Part shown: positions 11,726 through 20,444 of the stretch, piece by piece
How the letters are laid out: every line of letters begins with the position of its first letter
How positions within the stretch are numbered: the first letter of the stretch is position 1
DNA from: Draconibacterium sp.
Lineage (GTDB): Bacteria > Bacteroidota > Bacteroidia > Bacteroidales > Prolixibacteraceae
Assembly (NCBI GenBank): GCA_016705335.1
Contig: JADIYN010000017.1
Coordinates: 1 to 64,000, forward strand
DNA: 64,000 nucleotides
Reading direction: 5' to 3'
The notes under the pieces: model-generated
Databases searched by the model: none
Told to the model about the DNA's origin: nothing
The model's input: only the letters and a program-made list of their open reading frames with translations
Program-made: the position numbers and the translations under genes

Positions 11726-12976
11726 TTAATCCAACTGATGAATCACCAGCCCCGACCTTAATTTCGGTTCGAACCATGTAGTTTTTGGAGGCATAATATT
11801 TCCACTGTCAGCGATATTAATAAGTTGCTCCATTGAAACCGGGAAAAGTGCAAAAGCTGCTTTCATTTCTTTTGAATCAACCCGGTTTTTTAATTCTCCA
11901 AGTCCGCGAATTCCACCAATAAAATCGATACGTTTTGAAGTGCGTAAATCTTTAATATCAAGGATTGGCTCCAAAACCTGGTTCGACAAAATTGTTACGT
12001 CCAAAACTCCAATCGGATCGTTGTCATTATAGGTTCCTGTTTTTGCATTTAGTTTATACCAGTTACCCGAAAGATAAAGGCTAAATTCATGCAGTTTACC
12101 CGGTTTAAAAATTTCAGTTCCCATTTTTTCAACCTCAAAACCTTTTTTTAATTCTGAAAGAAACTGGTCATCCGACAAGCCATTTAAATCGGTTACCGTG
12201 CGGTTATAATCGATAATCTGCAATTGATTATCGGGAAAATGTACGGCCATAAAAAAGTTGTATTCTTCATCGCCCGAGTGATTTGGATTTTGTGCAGTTT
12301 TCTCCAATCCAATTCGTGCGGCGGCGGCTGTGCGGTGATGCCCATCGGCAACATAGGTATATGGAACCTTTTCTGCAAACAGTTTTTCAATCAGGAGGTT
12401 AGTTTCAGGGTTGCGAATAACCCAAAAATGGTGGCCAAATCCATCTTCAGCAATAAAATCATAATCGGCTTTGCTTTCTTCCACTACCGATATTACAATT
12501 TTATCGATTTCAGGAACTGCTTTGTAGGCAAAGAAAACCGGTTCGATATTGGCATTCAGGTAACGGGTTAGAACCATGCGGTCTTCCTCTTTTTCGGGCC
12601 GGGTGAGTTCGTGTTTTTTAATGATCCCGTTTTCATAATCGGCACAAGCTGCTGCACCTACAACTCCGTATTGTGTTCGCCCATTCATGGTTTGTGCATA
12701 AATGTAATACCTGGCCTCTTCATCAGGCACCAACCAACCTTTTTGCTGAAATTTAAGGAAGTTTTCGACTGACTTGTTATAAACAACCTCGGAATGAATA
12801 TCATACACTTCAGGGCATTCGATTTCTGCTTTGGTAATCCGCAGCAATGATCTGTCTTTTCCTTCAGCCATTTTTGCTGCTTCTTCAGAATTCATTACAT
12901 CGTAAGGCAAACAAGCGAGTTCTTCAACAATATCAGCGCTTGGCCGCAGCCCTTTGAATGGTTTTACTATTGCCAT
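11726..12976 (-). CDS. DUF1015 family protein
   Basis: An intact 416-residue frame. The N-terminus MAIVKPFKGLRPS, the segment LACLPYDVMNSEEA and the His-rich motif YVADGHHRTAAA are the family signature; the ending TWFEPKLRSGLVIHQLD also matches. The biochemical role is unknown. The family is usually found beside serC and serA in Bacteroidota, and here it lies about 150 bp downstream of serC, separated by a terminator. No serA is found between them. Confidence 0.9.
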   Translation of the reverse strand: MAIVKPFKGLRPSADIVEELACLPYDVMNSEEAAKMAEGKDRSLLRITKAEIECPEVYDIHSEVVYNKSVENFLKFQQKGWLVPDEEARYYIYAQTMNGRTQYGVVGAAACADYENGIIKKHELTRPEKEEDRMVLTRYLNANIEPVFFAYKAVPEIDKIVISVVEESKADYDFIAEDGFGHHFWVIRNPETNLLIEKLFAEKVPYTYVADGHHRTAAAARIGLEKTAQNPNHSGDEEYNFFMAVHFPDNQLQIIDYNRTVTDLNGLSDDQFLSELKKGFEVEKMGTEIFKPGKLHEFSLYLSGNWYKLNAKTGTYNDNDPIGVLDVTILSNQVLEPILDIKDLRTSKRIDFIGGIRGLGELKNRVDSKEMKAAFALFPVSMEQLINIADSGNIMPPKTTWFEPKLRSGLVIHQLD

Positions 12977-13082
12977 ATTAAATTGATTTTTAGATTTGAG
13001 ACTATTAGTTTTTGTGACAAAAATAGCAAGATAGCGTTCACATTTACAGCTTGTGCCAGCATTTTTTCAAACATTAAAAATT

Positions 13083-13114
13083 AAAAAAAATGCAGGATTT
13101 TCGTCCTGCATTTT
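13083..13114 (-). terminator. Terminator of serC
   Basis: AAATGCAGGA and TCCTGCATTT pair around TTTTCG with a T run on the minus strand, 9 bp after the serC stop. A strong intrinsic terminator. Confidence 0.85.
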
Positions 13115-13122
13115 CTATTTGA

Positions 13123-14191
13123 TTATTTCGATTTTTCAAATTCCTGCATGGTTTTCACCAGTGCTTTTACACTGTCAACCGGCATTGCATTATAAATAGA
13201 GGCTCTGAAACCGCCTACCGAACGATGGCCTTTCAAACCTATCATTCCCTGCGAAGCTGCATAAGTTTCGAACTCTTTTTCCAACTCGGCAAATTCAGGT
13301 GTCATCACAAAACATACATTCATCCTTGAACGGTCTTCTTTATTAGGCACCGTTGACTGGAACATTTGTTGCGATCAATTTCATCATACAAAACTTTTGC
13401 TTTTTCGATATTTAGTTTTTCCATTGCTTCCAATCCGCCGTTTTCCTTTAACCAGCGCAAAGTTTGCAAGCATCCAAACACAGCAACCGTTGACGGTGTG
13501 TTAAACATCGAATCATTGTCGATATGGATTTGGTAATTGAGGATGGTTGGGATTGGACGGGTGCCTTTCCCAGTGCTTCATTTTTAACAATTACAAGCGT
13601 TGCGCCCGATGGCCCAAGATTTTTCTGAGCTCCGGCATAAATCAAATCATATTTCGATACATCCATTGGGCGGCTCAAAATATCTGACGACATATCGGCT
13701 ACCATCGGAACTGAAACATCCAAATCGGTTAAAAGCTCAGTTCCATAAATTGTATTATTCGTTGTAATATGTAAATAGTCAACATCAGCAGGCACTTCAA
13801 AACCCTTTGGTATATAATTGAAATTCGCATCTTTTGATGATGCCACTTCGATAACTTCGCCCATCATTTTAGCCTCTTTTATTGCTTTCGAAGCCCAAAC
13901 ACCTGTATTTAGGTATGCTGCTTTTTTGTTCAGCAAATTATACGGAGCCATTAAAAACTGGAGACTCGCACCACCTTGGATGAACAAAACTGAATAGCCC
14001 TCGGGTACTTTAAGGAGTTCTTTTACCAAAGCTTGTGCTTCTTCCATCACTGCCACAAACTGTTTGCTACGGTGCGAAATTTCCAAAACAGATAATCCGG
14101 TTCCGGCAAAATCAATTATTGCTTCGGCAGTTTGCTGAATTGTTGTCTGGGGCAAAATTGAAGGCCCTGCATAAAAGTTATGTTTCTTCAT
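13123..14191 (-). CDS. serC: Phosphoserine aminotransferase, frameshifted
   Basis: PLP enzyme converting 3-phosphohydroxypyruvate and glutamate to phosphoserine in serine synthesis. The start at 14191 (MKKHNFYAGPSILP) is the family start; the in-frame upstream Met at 14254 is too far from the conserved N-terminus. Motifs: ISHRSKQF, the PLP region FIQGGASLQF, TTNNTIYGTE, and the PLP-lysine motif AGAQKNLGPSG. The C-terminal part 13365-13123 has KGHRSVGGFRASIYNAMP. Frameshifts near 13560 and 13370 split the gene into three frames that together give the expected length of about 355 residues. An essential biosynthetic gene broken twice suggests sequence error. Confidence 0.95.
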
Positions 14192-14490
14192 TATTAAAAA
14201 ATTAAAGGTTAATTTATTAGTTATTAGTACAATTTTGTTGCAAACCGAAAACAAAGAACGTTTCTTGGAATTGGTTTGCAGATGAGAAAAATCAATTTAT
14301 CGGTTAAACTTATGCGTTTTGTAACATAAATCGGTTTCAAAGATAAATGACAAAAATCATTCTTCTAATCATTTTTGAAATAAAATGTTTTAAAAACGAT
14401 TTTTTAAGAAACAAAATCCTGAAACAAAAACCAATCTAAAATACACCTGATCTTAATGCTGTATTTTTATAGGCAAATTAATTATCCTTC
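14192..14490. other. Intergenic region upstream of serC
   Basis: About 300 AT-rich bases between the serC start and the gcvT stop. Presumably holds the serC promoter, but no convincing TTTG/TANNTTTG pair or hairpin was seen. Confidence 0.5.
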
Positions 14491-15570
14491 TTAAATAAAC
14501 GGCATCCTCACTACTTCCGCAGGAATAGTTTTGTTGCGGATTTTCACCCAAATCTGTGTTCCAAAAGCTGAATATTCTTTTGCAATATAACCCATTCCAA
14601 TTCCCTTGTTTAATGTTGGCGACATGGTTCCTGAAGTTACATGACCAATAATACCGTTTTCTGAATTTACAAGTTCGTAGCCGTGACGGGGAATTCCGCG
14701 TTCGAGCAAAACAAAACCACGCAACTGGCGGGTTACTCCTTCGGTTTTTTGCATCATCAGGAAGTCGCGGTCGATGTATTTCCGTCCATTGTTGAACTTT
14801 GTAATCCAGCCTAAACCGGCTTCGATTGGTGAAGTTGTATCGTCAATGTCGTTGCCGTAAAGACAATAACCCATTTCAAGGCGTAAAGTATCGCGGGCTG
14901 CCAGTCCAATTGGTTTTATTCCAAATTCTTCACCGGCTTCAAAAATTGCATTCCACATTTGAACAGCAACTTCGTTCCTGAAATAGAGTTCGAAACCACC
15001 CGCACCAGTATATCCAGTAGCAGAGATTATCACATTATCGATTCCCGCAATTGTGCCGGTTACAAACGTATAAAACTTAATTTCAGACAAATTTATATCA
15101 GTAAGTTTTTGCAAAGCAGCAGTTGCTTTTGGCCCCTGAATTGCCAACTGACTGATTCTGTCGGAAGCATTTTCGAGTTCGGCTCCCACATCATTTTGGC
15201 TCACTACCCAGTTCCAGTCTTTTTCAATATTGGCAGCATTTACAACAAGCATGTACTTTTCAGGTTCATAAAAATATAAGCAAATCATCAACAATACCGC
15301 CTTTCCCGTTTGGAAAACAGGTGTATTGAGCTTGTCCCTGAATTAGCTGTGTTACGTCGTTGGAGGTAATTTTTTTACAAGATCAATTGCATTTGGGCCT
15401 TTTATCCAAAATTCGCCCATGTGTGAAACATCGAAAACACCAACTGCATTGCGAACTGTGTTGTGTTCGTCAATAATGCCGGTATATTCAATCGGCATTT
15501 CGTAGCCGGCAAATTCAAGCATTTTAGCCCCTGCTTTTTTATGTATTTCGTTAAATGCGGTAAATTTCAT
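14491..15570 (-). CDS. gcvT: Aminomethyltransferase (glycine cleavage T protein), frameshifted
   Basis: Transfers the one-carbon unit of glycine from the H protein to tetrahydrofolate, releasing ammonia. The N-terminal piece (15570-15352) reads KFTAFNEIHKKAGAKM, FAGYEMPIEY and FDVSHMGEF; the second piece has VVNAANIEKDW, SATGYTGAGGFELY and RDTLRLEMGYCLYGND, with the end GTQIWVKIRNK. Motifs and length (about 360 residues) are normal for GcvT. A frameshift near 15320-15350 breaks the frame in the stretch corresponding to SNDVTQL and FPNGKGGI. The other glycine cleavage genes are not in this window. Confidence 0.94.
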
Positions 15571-15695
15571 TTTATGTATTTAATTTGATTTGACAAAACT
15601 ATAAATTCAAAGATAGTTAAGACATGAAATATATCAGAATTTAAAGAGAACCAATTCGATAATATTTTAGTATTTTGTGGCGCAAATAAACCGCT

Positions 15696-16058
15696 ATGGA
15701 CAACAATTCACAAACAATAGATTATTCAAACCTTTACAATGTTGCAAACAACGATGAAGATTTCATAAAAGAATTAATTAAGATATTTCTTGATCAGATT
15801 CCTGTCTTTATTCAAAATCTTAATCAATTATTTATTGAAGGGAAATTGGATAAACTTGCACGCGAAGCCCATACAGCAAAATCGTCGGTGATGATTTTTG
15901 GGATGAAAAATGCCGGTTTACTTTTAAACAAAATTGAGCTTTGGGCTGAAAACAAGGAAGTTGAGGAAATTGGGCCGGCAATTGAAATCGTAATTAACGA
16001 TCTCAACCTGGCAACAACTGAATTAATTCTTGCCTTGAAAACAGAAAAGTTCAAATAA
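15696..16058 (+). CDS. Orphan HPt (histidine phosphotransfer) domain protein
   Basis: A single 120-residue helical domain. The motif AREAHTAKSS puts the phospho-accepting His at residue 59, with the following K-S-S typical of HPt proteins; a helix with IKELIKIFLDQIP precedes it. It would relay phosphate between a hybrid kinase and a response regulator; no hybrid kinase lies nearby. It is 7 bp upstream of the PQ-loop gene, so the two are probably co-transcribed. Confidence 0.85.
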   Translation: MDNNSQTIDYSNLYNVANNDEDFIKELIKIFLDQIPVFIQNLNQLFIEGKLDKLAREAHTAKSSVMIFGMKNAGLLLNKIELWAENKEVEEIGPAIEIVINDLNLATTELILALKTEKFK

Positions 16059-16065
16059 ATAAGTA

Positions 16066-16353
16066 ATGATTAACGAAACGATTGGCTGGATTGGAAATAT
16101 ACTTTTTGCCATTTGCGGAATTCCTCAGGTCATAAAAACCTACCGTTCGAAAAGTGCAAAAGATTTGAGTTTGTTATTTCTTTGGCTTTGGTTTGCAGGC
16201 GAACTGCTAACATTTATTTACATTGTAGTTGGTGATTTAGAAACAACCAGTTTTCATTTTCCCTTATACTTTAACTATATGGTTAATATTTTTATGGCCG
16301 GATTCCTTTTATATGCCAAATATGTTTATCCCGGAAAAACAATGAAAATATAG
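16066..16353 (+). CDS. PQ-loop (SemiSWEET-like) membrane protein
   Basis: 95 residues with three predicted membrane helices. The first helix ends in GIPQVIKTYRSKSAKDLS, the PQ-loop motif with Pro20-Gln21 and the following KSAKDLS/LFLW pattern. Bacterial proteins of this type dimerise to form small-solute (sugar) transporters; others have unknown roles. Co-directional with the HPt gene. A 17-base C tract begins 14 bases after its stop. Confidence 0.8.
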   Translation: MINETIGWIGNILFAICGIPQVIKTYRSKSAKDLSLLFLWLWFAGELLTFIYIVVGDLETTSFHFPLYFNYMVNIFMAGFLLYAKYVYPGKTMKI

Positions 16354-16366
16354 GGAATTGCCCGCG

Positions 16367-16383
16367 CCCCCCCCCCCCCCCCC
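16367..16383. repeat. Homopolymer tract of 17 C
   Basis: Seventeen C in a row, preceded by CCCGCG, in otherwise AT-rich sequence between the PQ-loop gene and the next gene. It is intergenic, so it does not change a reading frame, but lies about 120 bp upstream of the gene at 16505. Its true length is uncertain. Confidence 0.9.
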
Positions 16384-16478
16384 ACTTACTTCAAGTTCTG
16401 GGATACAAACAACAAGTCTGATTTGCGAAATATTAAAAGATTGAAAATTATCGAATGTGAGCTTTTGGTGTAAAAATG

Positions 16479-16486
16479 TATTTTTG
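16479..16486 (+). promoter_or_regulatory. Candidate -7 element for the gene at 16505
   Basis: TATTTTTG fits the Bacteroidota -7 consensus TANNTTTG and lies 18 bp before the ATG. A TTTG at 16464-16467 is too close (11 bp) to be a normal -33 element, so only the -7 half is supported. Confidence 0.4.
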
Positions 16487-16504
16487 CAGCATCAAAATTT
16501 GAAT

Positions 16505-17011
16505 ATGAACCAGGTAAAAATAGATGAGCAGATAAAAAGAAATCTGTTTTCGGCAAAAACTGATGTTGTGATTTCAGCAATTGAGGCAATTAAAAAGAAT
16601 GGTAATAAACTTTACATTCCTATTCTTTTAGATTTATTGAATTCGATGCCTGAACATGAAATTAATATTGAAATTCAAAATCTTTTGGATTCGGTAAAAG
16701 ATAAAGAAGCTGTTAACAGCTTTATGCGGGCAATTGAAGATGACAAATACAAACCAATCAGAAAATCAATTTTAATAGCTTGCTGGCAAAACGGGTTGGA
16801 TTTCAGCACATTTTTGCCTGTTTTTGTTGATCTGGTTATAAATGAGGATTGGGAAATTGCCTTTGAAGCTTTTACTATTATTGATAATCTTGAATTTTTA
16901 CCCAATGAGGAAATTATAAATAAATCTGTAACCAGAATTCATGATGCAATAACAACAGCTGATGAGCAAAAAAGCTATTTTCTAAATGAAATTCTGATTA
17001 AACTGAAATAA
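16505..17011 (+). CDS. Hypothetical alpha-helical (HEAT-like) protein
   Basis: 168 residues from ATG at 16505 (MNQVKIDEQIKRN). No signal peptide or membrane helix. The sequence is a series of short amphipathic helices (VISAIEAIKKNGN, LYIPILLDLLNS, EINIEIQNLLDSVKD, KPIRKSILIACWQNG), the look of HEAT/ARM repeats, which usually bind proteins. I do not recognise a family with a known job. It ends at a strong terminator and appears to be its own unit. Confidence 0.7.
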   Translation: MNQVKIDEQIKRNLFSAKTDVVISAIEAIKKNGNKLYIPILLDLLNSMPEHEINIEIQNLLDSVKDKEAVNSFMRAIEDDKYKPIRKSILIACWQNGLDFSTFLPVFVDLVINEDWEIAFEAFTIIDNLEFLPNEEIINKSVTRIHDAITTADEQKSYFLNEILIKLK

Positions 17012-17012
17012 A

Positions 17013-17045
17013 AAAAAGTTCAATCCAAAAACCGGATTGAACCTT
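17013..17045 (+). terminator. Terminator of the HEAT-like gene
   Basis: AGTTCAATCC and GGATTGAACC pair around AAAAACC and are followed by TTTTATTT. It begins directly after the stop at 17011 and may also serve the small minus-strand ORF at 17093. Confidence 0.85.
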
Positions 17046-17092
17046 TTATTTGATACCAACTAATTAAAGTTGATTAGATCATCGATACTAAC

Positions 17093-17260
17093 TTATTCCA
17101 CACAAAATTCCTTTTTTTCTGTTTCAACAACTTGCCATGGAACTATAAATTCCTGATTGCGAAATTGCTGAATTCTATAATTATTTTCCAGGGAAGTATA
17201 ATTATTGCGGAACTGTAGATTGTTTTTAAATCCAGAATCCATTTTCTCCATTGTTCTCAT
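17093..17260 (-). CDS. Small ORF (55 aa) with strong Shine-Dalgarno
   Basis: ATG at 17260, stop at 17093; the product begins MRTMEKMDSGFKNNLQ and ends ETEKKEFCVE. It is hydrophilic, rich in Asn, Gln, Phe and aromatic residues, with no membrane helix; the Cys near the end is the only one. The sequence AGGAGGAG lies 3 bases before the ATG (17264-17271), a near-perfect Shine-Dalgarno, rare in this phylum where most leaders in this window lack one. No known family is recognised. It stands alone between two terminator-bounded units. I infer a real, well-translated small protein; expression evidence is absent. Confidence 0.55.
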   Translation of the reverse strand: MRTMEKMDSGFKNNLQFRNNYTSLENNYRIQQFRNQEFIVPWQVVETEKKEFCVE

Positions 17261-17386
17261 AACTCCTCCTTTTTTTAAAAAGTCCTTCGTTTAATAGTAC
17301 GTTTAGGATTGATTTATGTTGTGCACTTCAACCTGCTTTATAACATTTATTAGTCTTTATTAACACCATTTTCAATGTTAATAAAT

Positions 17387-17394
17387 CAAATATA
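17387..17394 (-). promoter_or_regulatory. Candidate -7 element for the small ORF
   Basis: TATATTTG on the minus strand, about 125 bp before the small ORF start. A TTTG lies 9 bp further upstream (17404-17407), too close for a standard -33 element, so this is weak support. Confidence 0.3.
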
Positions 17395-17506
17395 AACCAT
17401 AGTCAAAAATAATGCTGACTTTGAATTAATGCACTCAAAATCAATCATTATGGCAATAAAAGATGAATATCAATAAGGGGTTTATTATTAAGCGCTGAAA
17501 AACTTT

Positions 17507-18496
17507 TTAATCCCGGTTTGAATAATATTTCATAAACTGCGAACGCTCGTAAAGCATCGGATCGGGAATGTTTTTATAAGAAAGCCGTCCACGGAAATCG
17601 TCAATTTTTTTGAAATTCCATTTTTTCATAAAATCAGAAATACCACTTAGCATTTCGGGAACTATTTTAGTTCCGTTCAAATATAATGTTGAACACAACT
17701 GAGTAACTGTAGCACCAGCAAGTAACTGTTTTATTACAGCCTTACTGTCATGAATACCGGTTGAAGCCGCAATATCCAAATGAGTTACATCTGATGATAC
17801 CATTCCAACCCAACGCAATGAACGGCGAATATCAGCAGAAGTACTAAAAATTTCGGAAGCAGTCATTTCAAGGGTTTCAATATTGATATCAGGCTCGTAA
17901 AACCGGTTGAACATTACTATTCCACTTGCACCGTTGGCTTTCATTTTTTCGGCCATTCCTAAAATATTGCTGTGGTAAATACCAAATTTAACCGACACTG
18001 GAATCGAAACCTTCGATTTCACTTTTTTAAGTACATCAATGTATAACTGTTCAACAATACCTGATTTCTCGTGCCTGCTGTTTGGAACATAAAAAATATT
18101 CAACTCTATTGCATCAGCTCCAGCTTCCTGGAAATCTTTTGAATAGGAAGTCCATTCATCTCCCGAAATACAATTTACACTTGCAATTACAGGAATATCA
18201 ACCGCCTTTTTAGCCTTTTCAATCAAACTGATATGCTTCGCGATGGTGTTGTCGCGCAAATAGTTTTTAATGTAATCTTCAGCTTCCGGATACCCCGTAT
18301 TTTGGGCGTCCTTTCCCAGCATACTTGTTACTTCGCCATTAATTTGTTCCTCAAAAATCGATTTCAACACAACTGCACCAATTCCGGCTTGCTCCAGTTC
18401 TACAATTTTTTCCACAGAATTTGTAATTCCTGAACTTGCCGCCACCAATGGGTTTTTCAGTTTTAAACCCAAATATATTGTTTCTAAATTGCTCAT
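17507..18496 (-). CDS. Dihydroorotate dehydrogenase-like protein, copy 2 (intact)
   Basis: 329 residues from the Met at 18496 (MSNLETIYLGLKLKNP), chosen over the Met at 18523 because family members begin this way. FMN-binding TIM-barrel features of the PyrD class: NPLVAASSGITNS, AVVLKSIFEEQI, IPVIASVNC, VSVKFG, GIVMFNRFY and the C-terminal LAGATVTQLCSTLY. This class reduces or oxidises dihydropyrimidine-like substrates; whether this one is the true pyrimidine-pathway enzyme is uncertain because family copies differ from PyrD at the N-terminus. A broken paralogue lies at 4837-5843. It is downstream of yggS with a 101-bp gap. Confidence 0.88.
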   Translation of the reverse strand: MSNLETIYLGLKLKNPLVAASSGITNSVEKIVELEQAGIGAVVLKSIFEEQINGEVTSMLGKDAQNTGYPEAEDYIKNYLRDNTIAKHISLIEKAKKAVDIPVIASVNCISGDEWTSYSKDFQEAGADAIELNIFYVPNSRHEKSGIVEQLYIDVLKKVKSKVSIPVSVKFGIYHSNILGMAEKMKANGASGIVMFNRFYEPDINIETLEMTASEIFSTSADIRRSLRWVGMVSSDVTHLDIAASTGIHDSKAVIKQLLAGATVTQLCSTLYLNGTKIVPEMLSGISDFMKKWNFKKIDDFRGRLSYKNIPDPMLYERSQFMKYYSNRD

Positions 18497-18597
18497 TTTT
18501 ATCAGTTTAAAGTTCGAGTTCAAAATTTAAAGTACTTTTTACAAACGTAAAACAATTCTTTTTCCTGATACTCATATCTGTTTTTCTCTAAATCTAT

Positions 18598-19266
18598 TTA
18601 ATAATTTCTTTCTCCAAATATTTTGCTGCCCACCCGTATCATCGTGCTCCCCTCTTCTATCGCAATCTGATAATCATCTGACATTCCCATCGAAATTTCG
18701 GAGAAATTTTTAATTGCCGAAAAGTATTCATTTTTCAGCGCATTAAAAATAGTTTTTAACGACTTAAATTCATTACGAATTTGATGTGTATTTTCGGTGT
18801 ATGTTGCCATGCCCATAACCCCGGCAATAAAAACATTCCCAAGATTTTTAAATTCTTTGCTTTCAAGTATTTCCTTTGATTCTGATAACGACAGTCCAAA
18901 TTTTGTATCTTCTTCAGCAATATGAAACTGAAGCAAACACCCGATTTGCCTGTTATTTTTTTTACCTTCAGCATCAATAACTTTTAAAAGTTTTAATGAA
19001 TCAACGCCATGTATCAAATGAACAAAAGGGGCAATGTATTTTACTTTATTGGTTTGCGGGTGGCCAATAAAATGCCACTCAATATCTTTCGGCAGTTGTT
19101 CATATTTCCGAACCAAATCCTGAACTTTATTTTCTCCAAATATTTTATGTCCAACATTGTAAGCTTCCAAAATATCTTCGTTTGGTTTTGTTTTCGATAC
19201 AGCAACCAACCGCACATTTTCGGGTAAATTGTTCTTAATCGAATTAATATTTACGGCAATATTCAT
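18598..19266 (-). CDS. YggS/PLPBP family pyridoxal-phosphate homeostasis protein
   Basis: 222 residues from MNIAVNINSIK at 19266, an alternative Met lying two codons upstream. The PLP-binding lysine is in VRLVAVSKTKP; other family motifs are FGENKVQDL, WHFIGHPQTNK, GMATYTEN and the phosphate-binding end SMGMSDDYQIAIEEGSTMIR. These proteins bind PLP without known catalysis and keep vitamin B6 and amino-acid pools in balance. Intact and normal length. Confidence 0.93.
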   Translation of the reverse strand: MNIAVNINSIKNNLPENVRLVAVSKTKPNEDILEAYNVGHKIFGENKVQDLVRKYEQLPKDIEWHFIGHPQTNKVKYIAPFVHLIHGVDSLKLLKVIDAEGKKNNRQIGCLLQFHIAEEDTKFGLSLSESKEILESKEFKNLGNVFIAGVMGMATYTENTHQIRNEFKSLKTIFNALKNEYFSAIKNFSEISMGMSDDYQIAIEEGSTMIRVGSKIFGERNY

Positions 19267-19455
19267 TATCATTCAAATTTCATTCAAAATTAAAAATATT
19301 GAACAGATTTTGAGTTGAATTGACATATTACTTTCCTGAAAAGGGCTGCCGAAAAATGGAATTGCCAAAGACTTGTCAAAGACAAAGAATTTTAGTTGGA
19401 AAATTTAAAACTCCAGTTGAAATTTAAAGTTCCTGCCCGCGAAAACAAAAATTAA

Positions 19456-19463
19456 TACCTTTG
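19456..19463 (+). promoter_or_regulatory. Candidate -7 element of pabB
   Basis: TACCTTTG fits TANNTTTG and ends only 9 bases before the pabB ATG, which would give a transcript with almost no leader. No good -33 element at the usual distance was found. Confidence 0.4.
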
Positions 19464-19472
19464 CTCGGCAAA

Positions 19473-20444
19473 ATGAAAAGACAGGAAGAAATAAAATTGA
19501 AGATGAACAGCCTTGGAAAACAGGGCAAACCATTTGCATTTTTAATTGATTTTCTGGCTGAAAAACCATTGATTTTCGAGTTGACAGATTCAGTACAGGA
19601 AATTTGGTGGCAAATACCGGGCTTTTCAAATTTGCCTGAAAACAAATCCAATAAAGTTCTCAAATCCTGGACAACCTTTCCCGTTTCCTTTGGTATTTAC
19701 AAAACGGGTTTTGAAAAAATAATGCAACACATTTATGGTGGAGATACCTATTTACTAAATTTTACACAGCCCACTCCCATCGAAACAAACCTTTCGCTTG
19801 AAGAGATTTTTCACATTAGTTCAGCAGCTTATAAAATCTTCTTAAAAGATAAATTTGTTTGCTTTTCACCCGAAACTTTTGTGAAAATTGAAAACGGTAA
19901 AATCTATTCTTTTCCCATGAAAGGTACAATTGACGCGGATATTGAAAATGCTGAACAGATTATTCTGACTGATTCGAAAGAGATTGCTGAACACAACACA
20001 ATTGTTGATTTAATAAGGAACGACCTGAGTTTGGTTGCCGAAAATGTGGTGGTTGAAAAATTCAGGTATTTAAGCCATATTCAAACCAATAACAAAAATC
20101 TCTGGCAGGTTAGCTCAAAAATTTCGGGTGATTTAGGAGCGAATTATGCTGAAAAGATTGGAGATATTATTTTTAAAATGCTACCGGCAGGTTCAATCTC
20201 GGGCGCACCAAAAAAGAAAACCCTCGAAATAATCAGGAAGACGGAAAATTATGAACGCGGTTATTACACAGGGATTTTTGGATATTTTGATGGAATAAAT
20301 CTTGACAGTTGCGTGTTGATTCGTTATATCGAAAATCAGGATGGAAAATTGGTTTATAAAAGTGGAGGCGGTTTAACTTTTATGAGTAATGCGGAAAAAG
20401 AATATGATGAAATGCTAAAAAAAGTATATGTACCCATTGCTTGA
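19473..20444 (+). CDS. pabB: Aminodeoxychorismate synthase component I
   Basis: Forms 4-amino-4-deoxychorismate from chorismate for folate. 323 residues from ATG at 19473 (MKRQEEIKLKMNSLGKQG); relatives share this start. Chorismate-binding motifs: YGGDTYLLNFT, CFSPETFV, FPMKGTIDA, HNTIVDLIRNDLS, PAGSISGAPKKKT and YYTGIFGYFDG, ending VYKSGGGLTFMS. It is the short form without an N-terminal glutaminase domain, so an amidotransferase (PabA/TrpG) must come from elsewhere. Its last 17 bases overlap pabC, implying translational coupling. Confidence 0.93.
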   Translation: MKRQEEIKLKMNSLGKQGKPFAFLIDFLAEKPLIFELTDSVQEIWWQIPGFSNLPENKSNKVLKSWTTFPVSFGIYKTGFEKIMQHIYGGDTYLLNFTQPTPIETNLSLEEIFHISSAAYKIFLKDKFVCFSPETFVKIENGKIYSFPMKGTIDADIENAEQIILTDSKEIAEHNTIVDLIRNDLSLVAENVVVEKFRYLSHIQTNNKNLWQVSSKISGDLGANYAEKIGDIIFKMLPAGSISGAPKKKTLEIIRKTENYERGYYTGIFGYFDGINLDSCVLIRYIENQDGKLVYKSGGGLTFMSNAEKEYDEMLKKVYVPIA

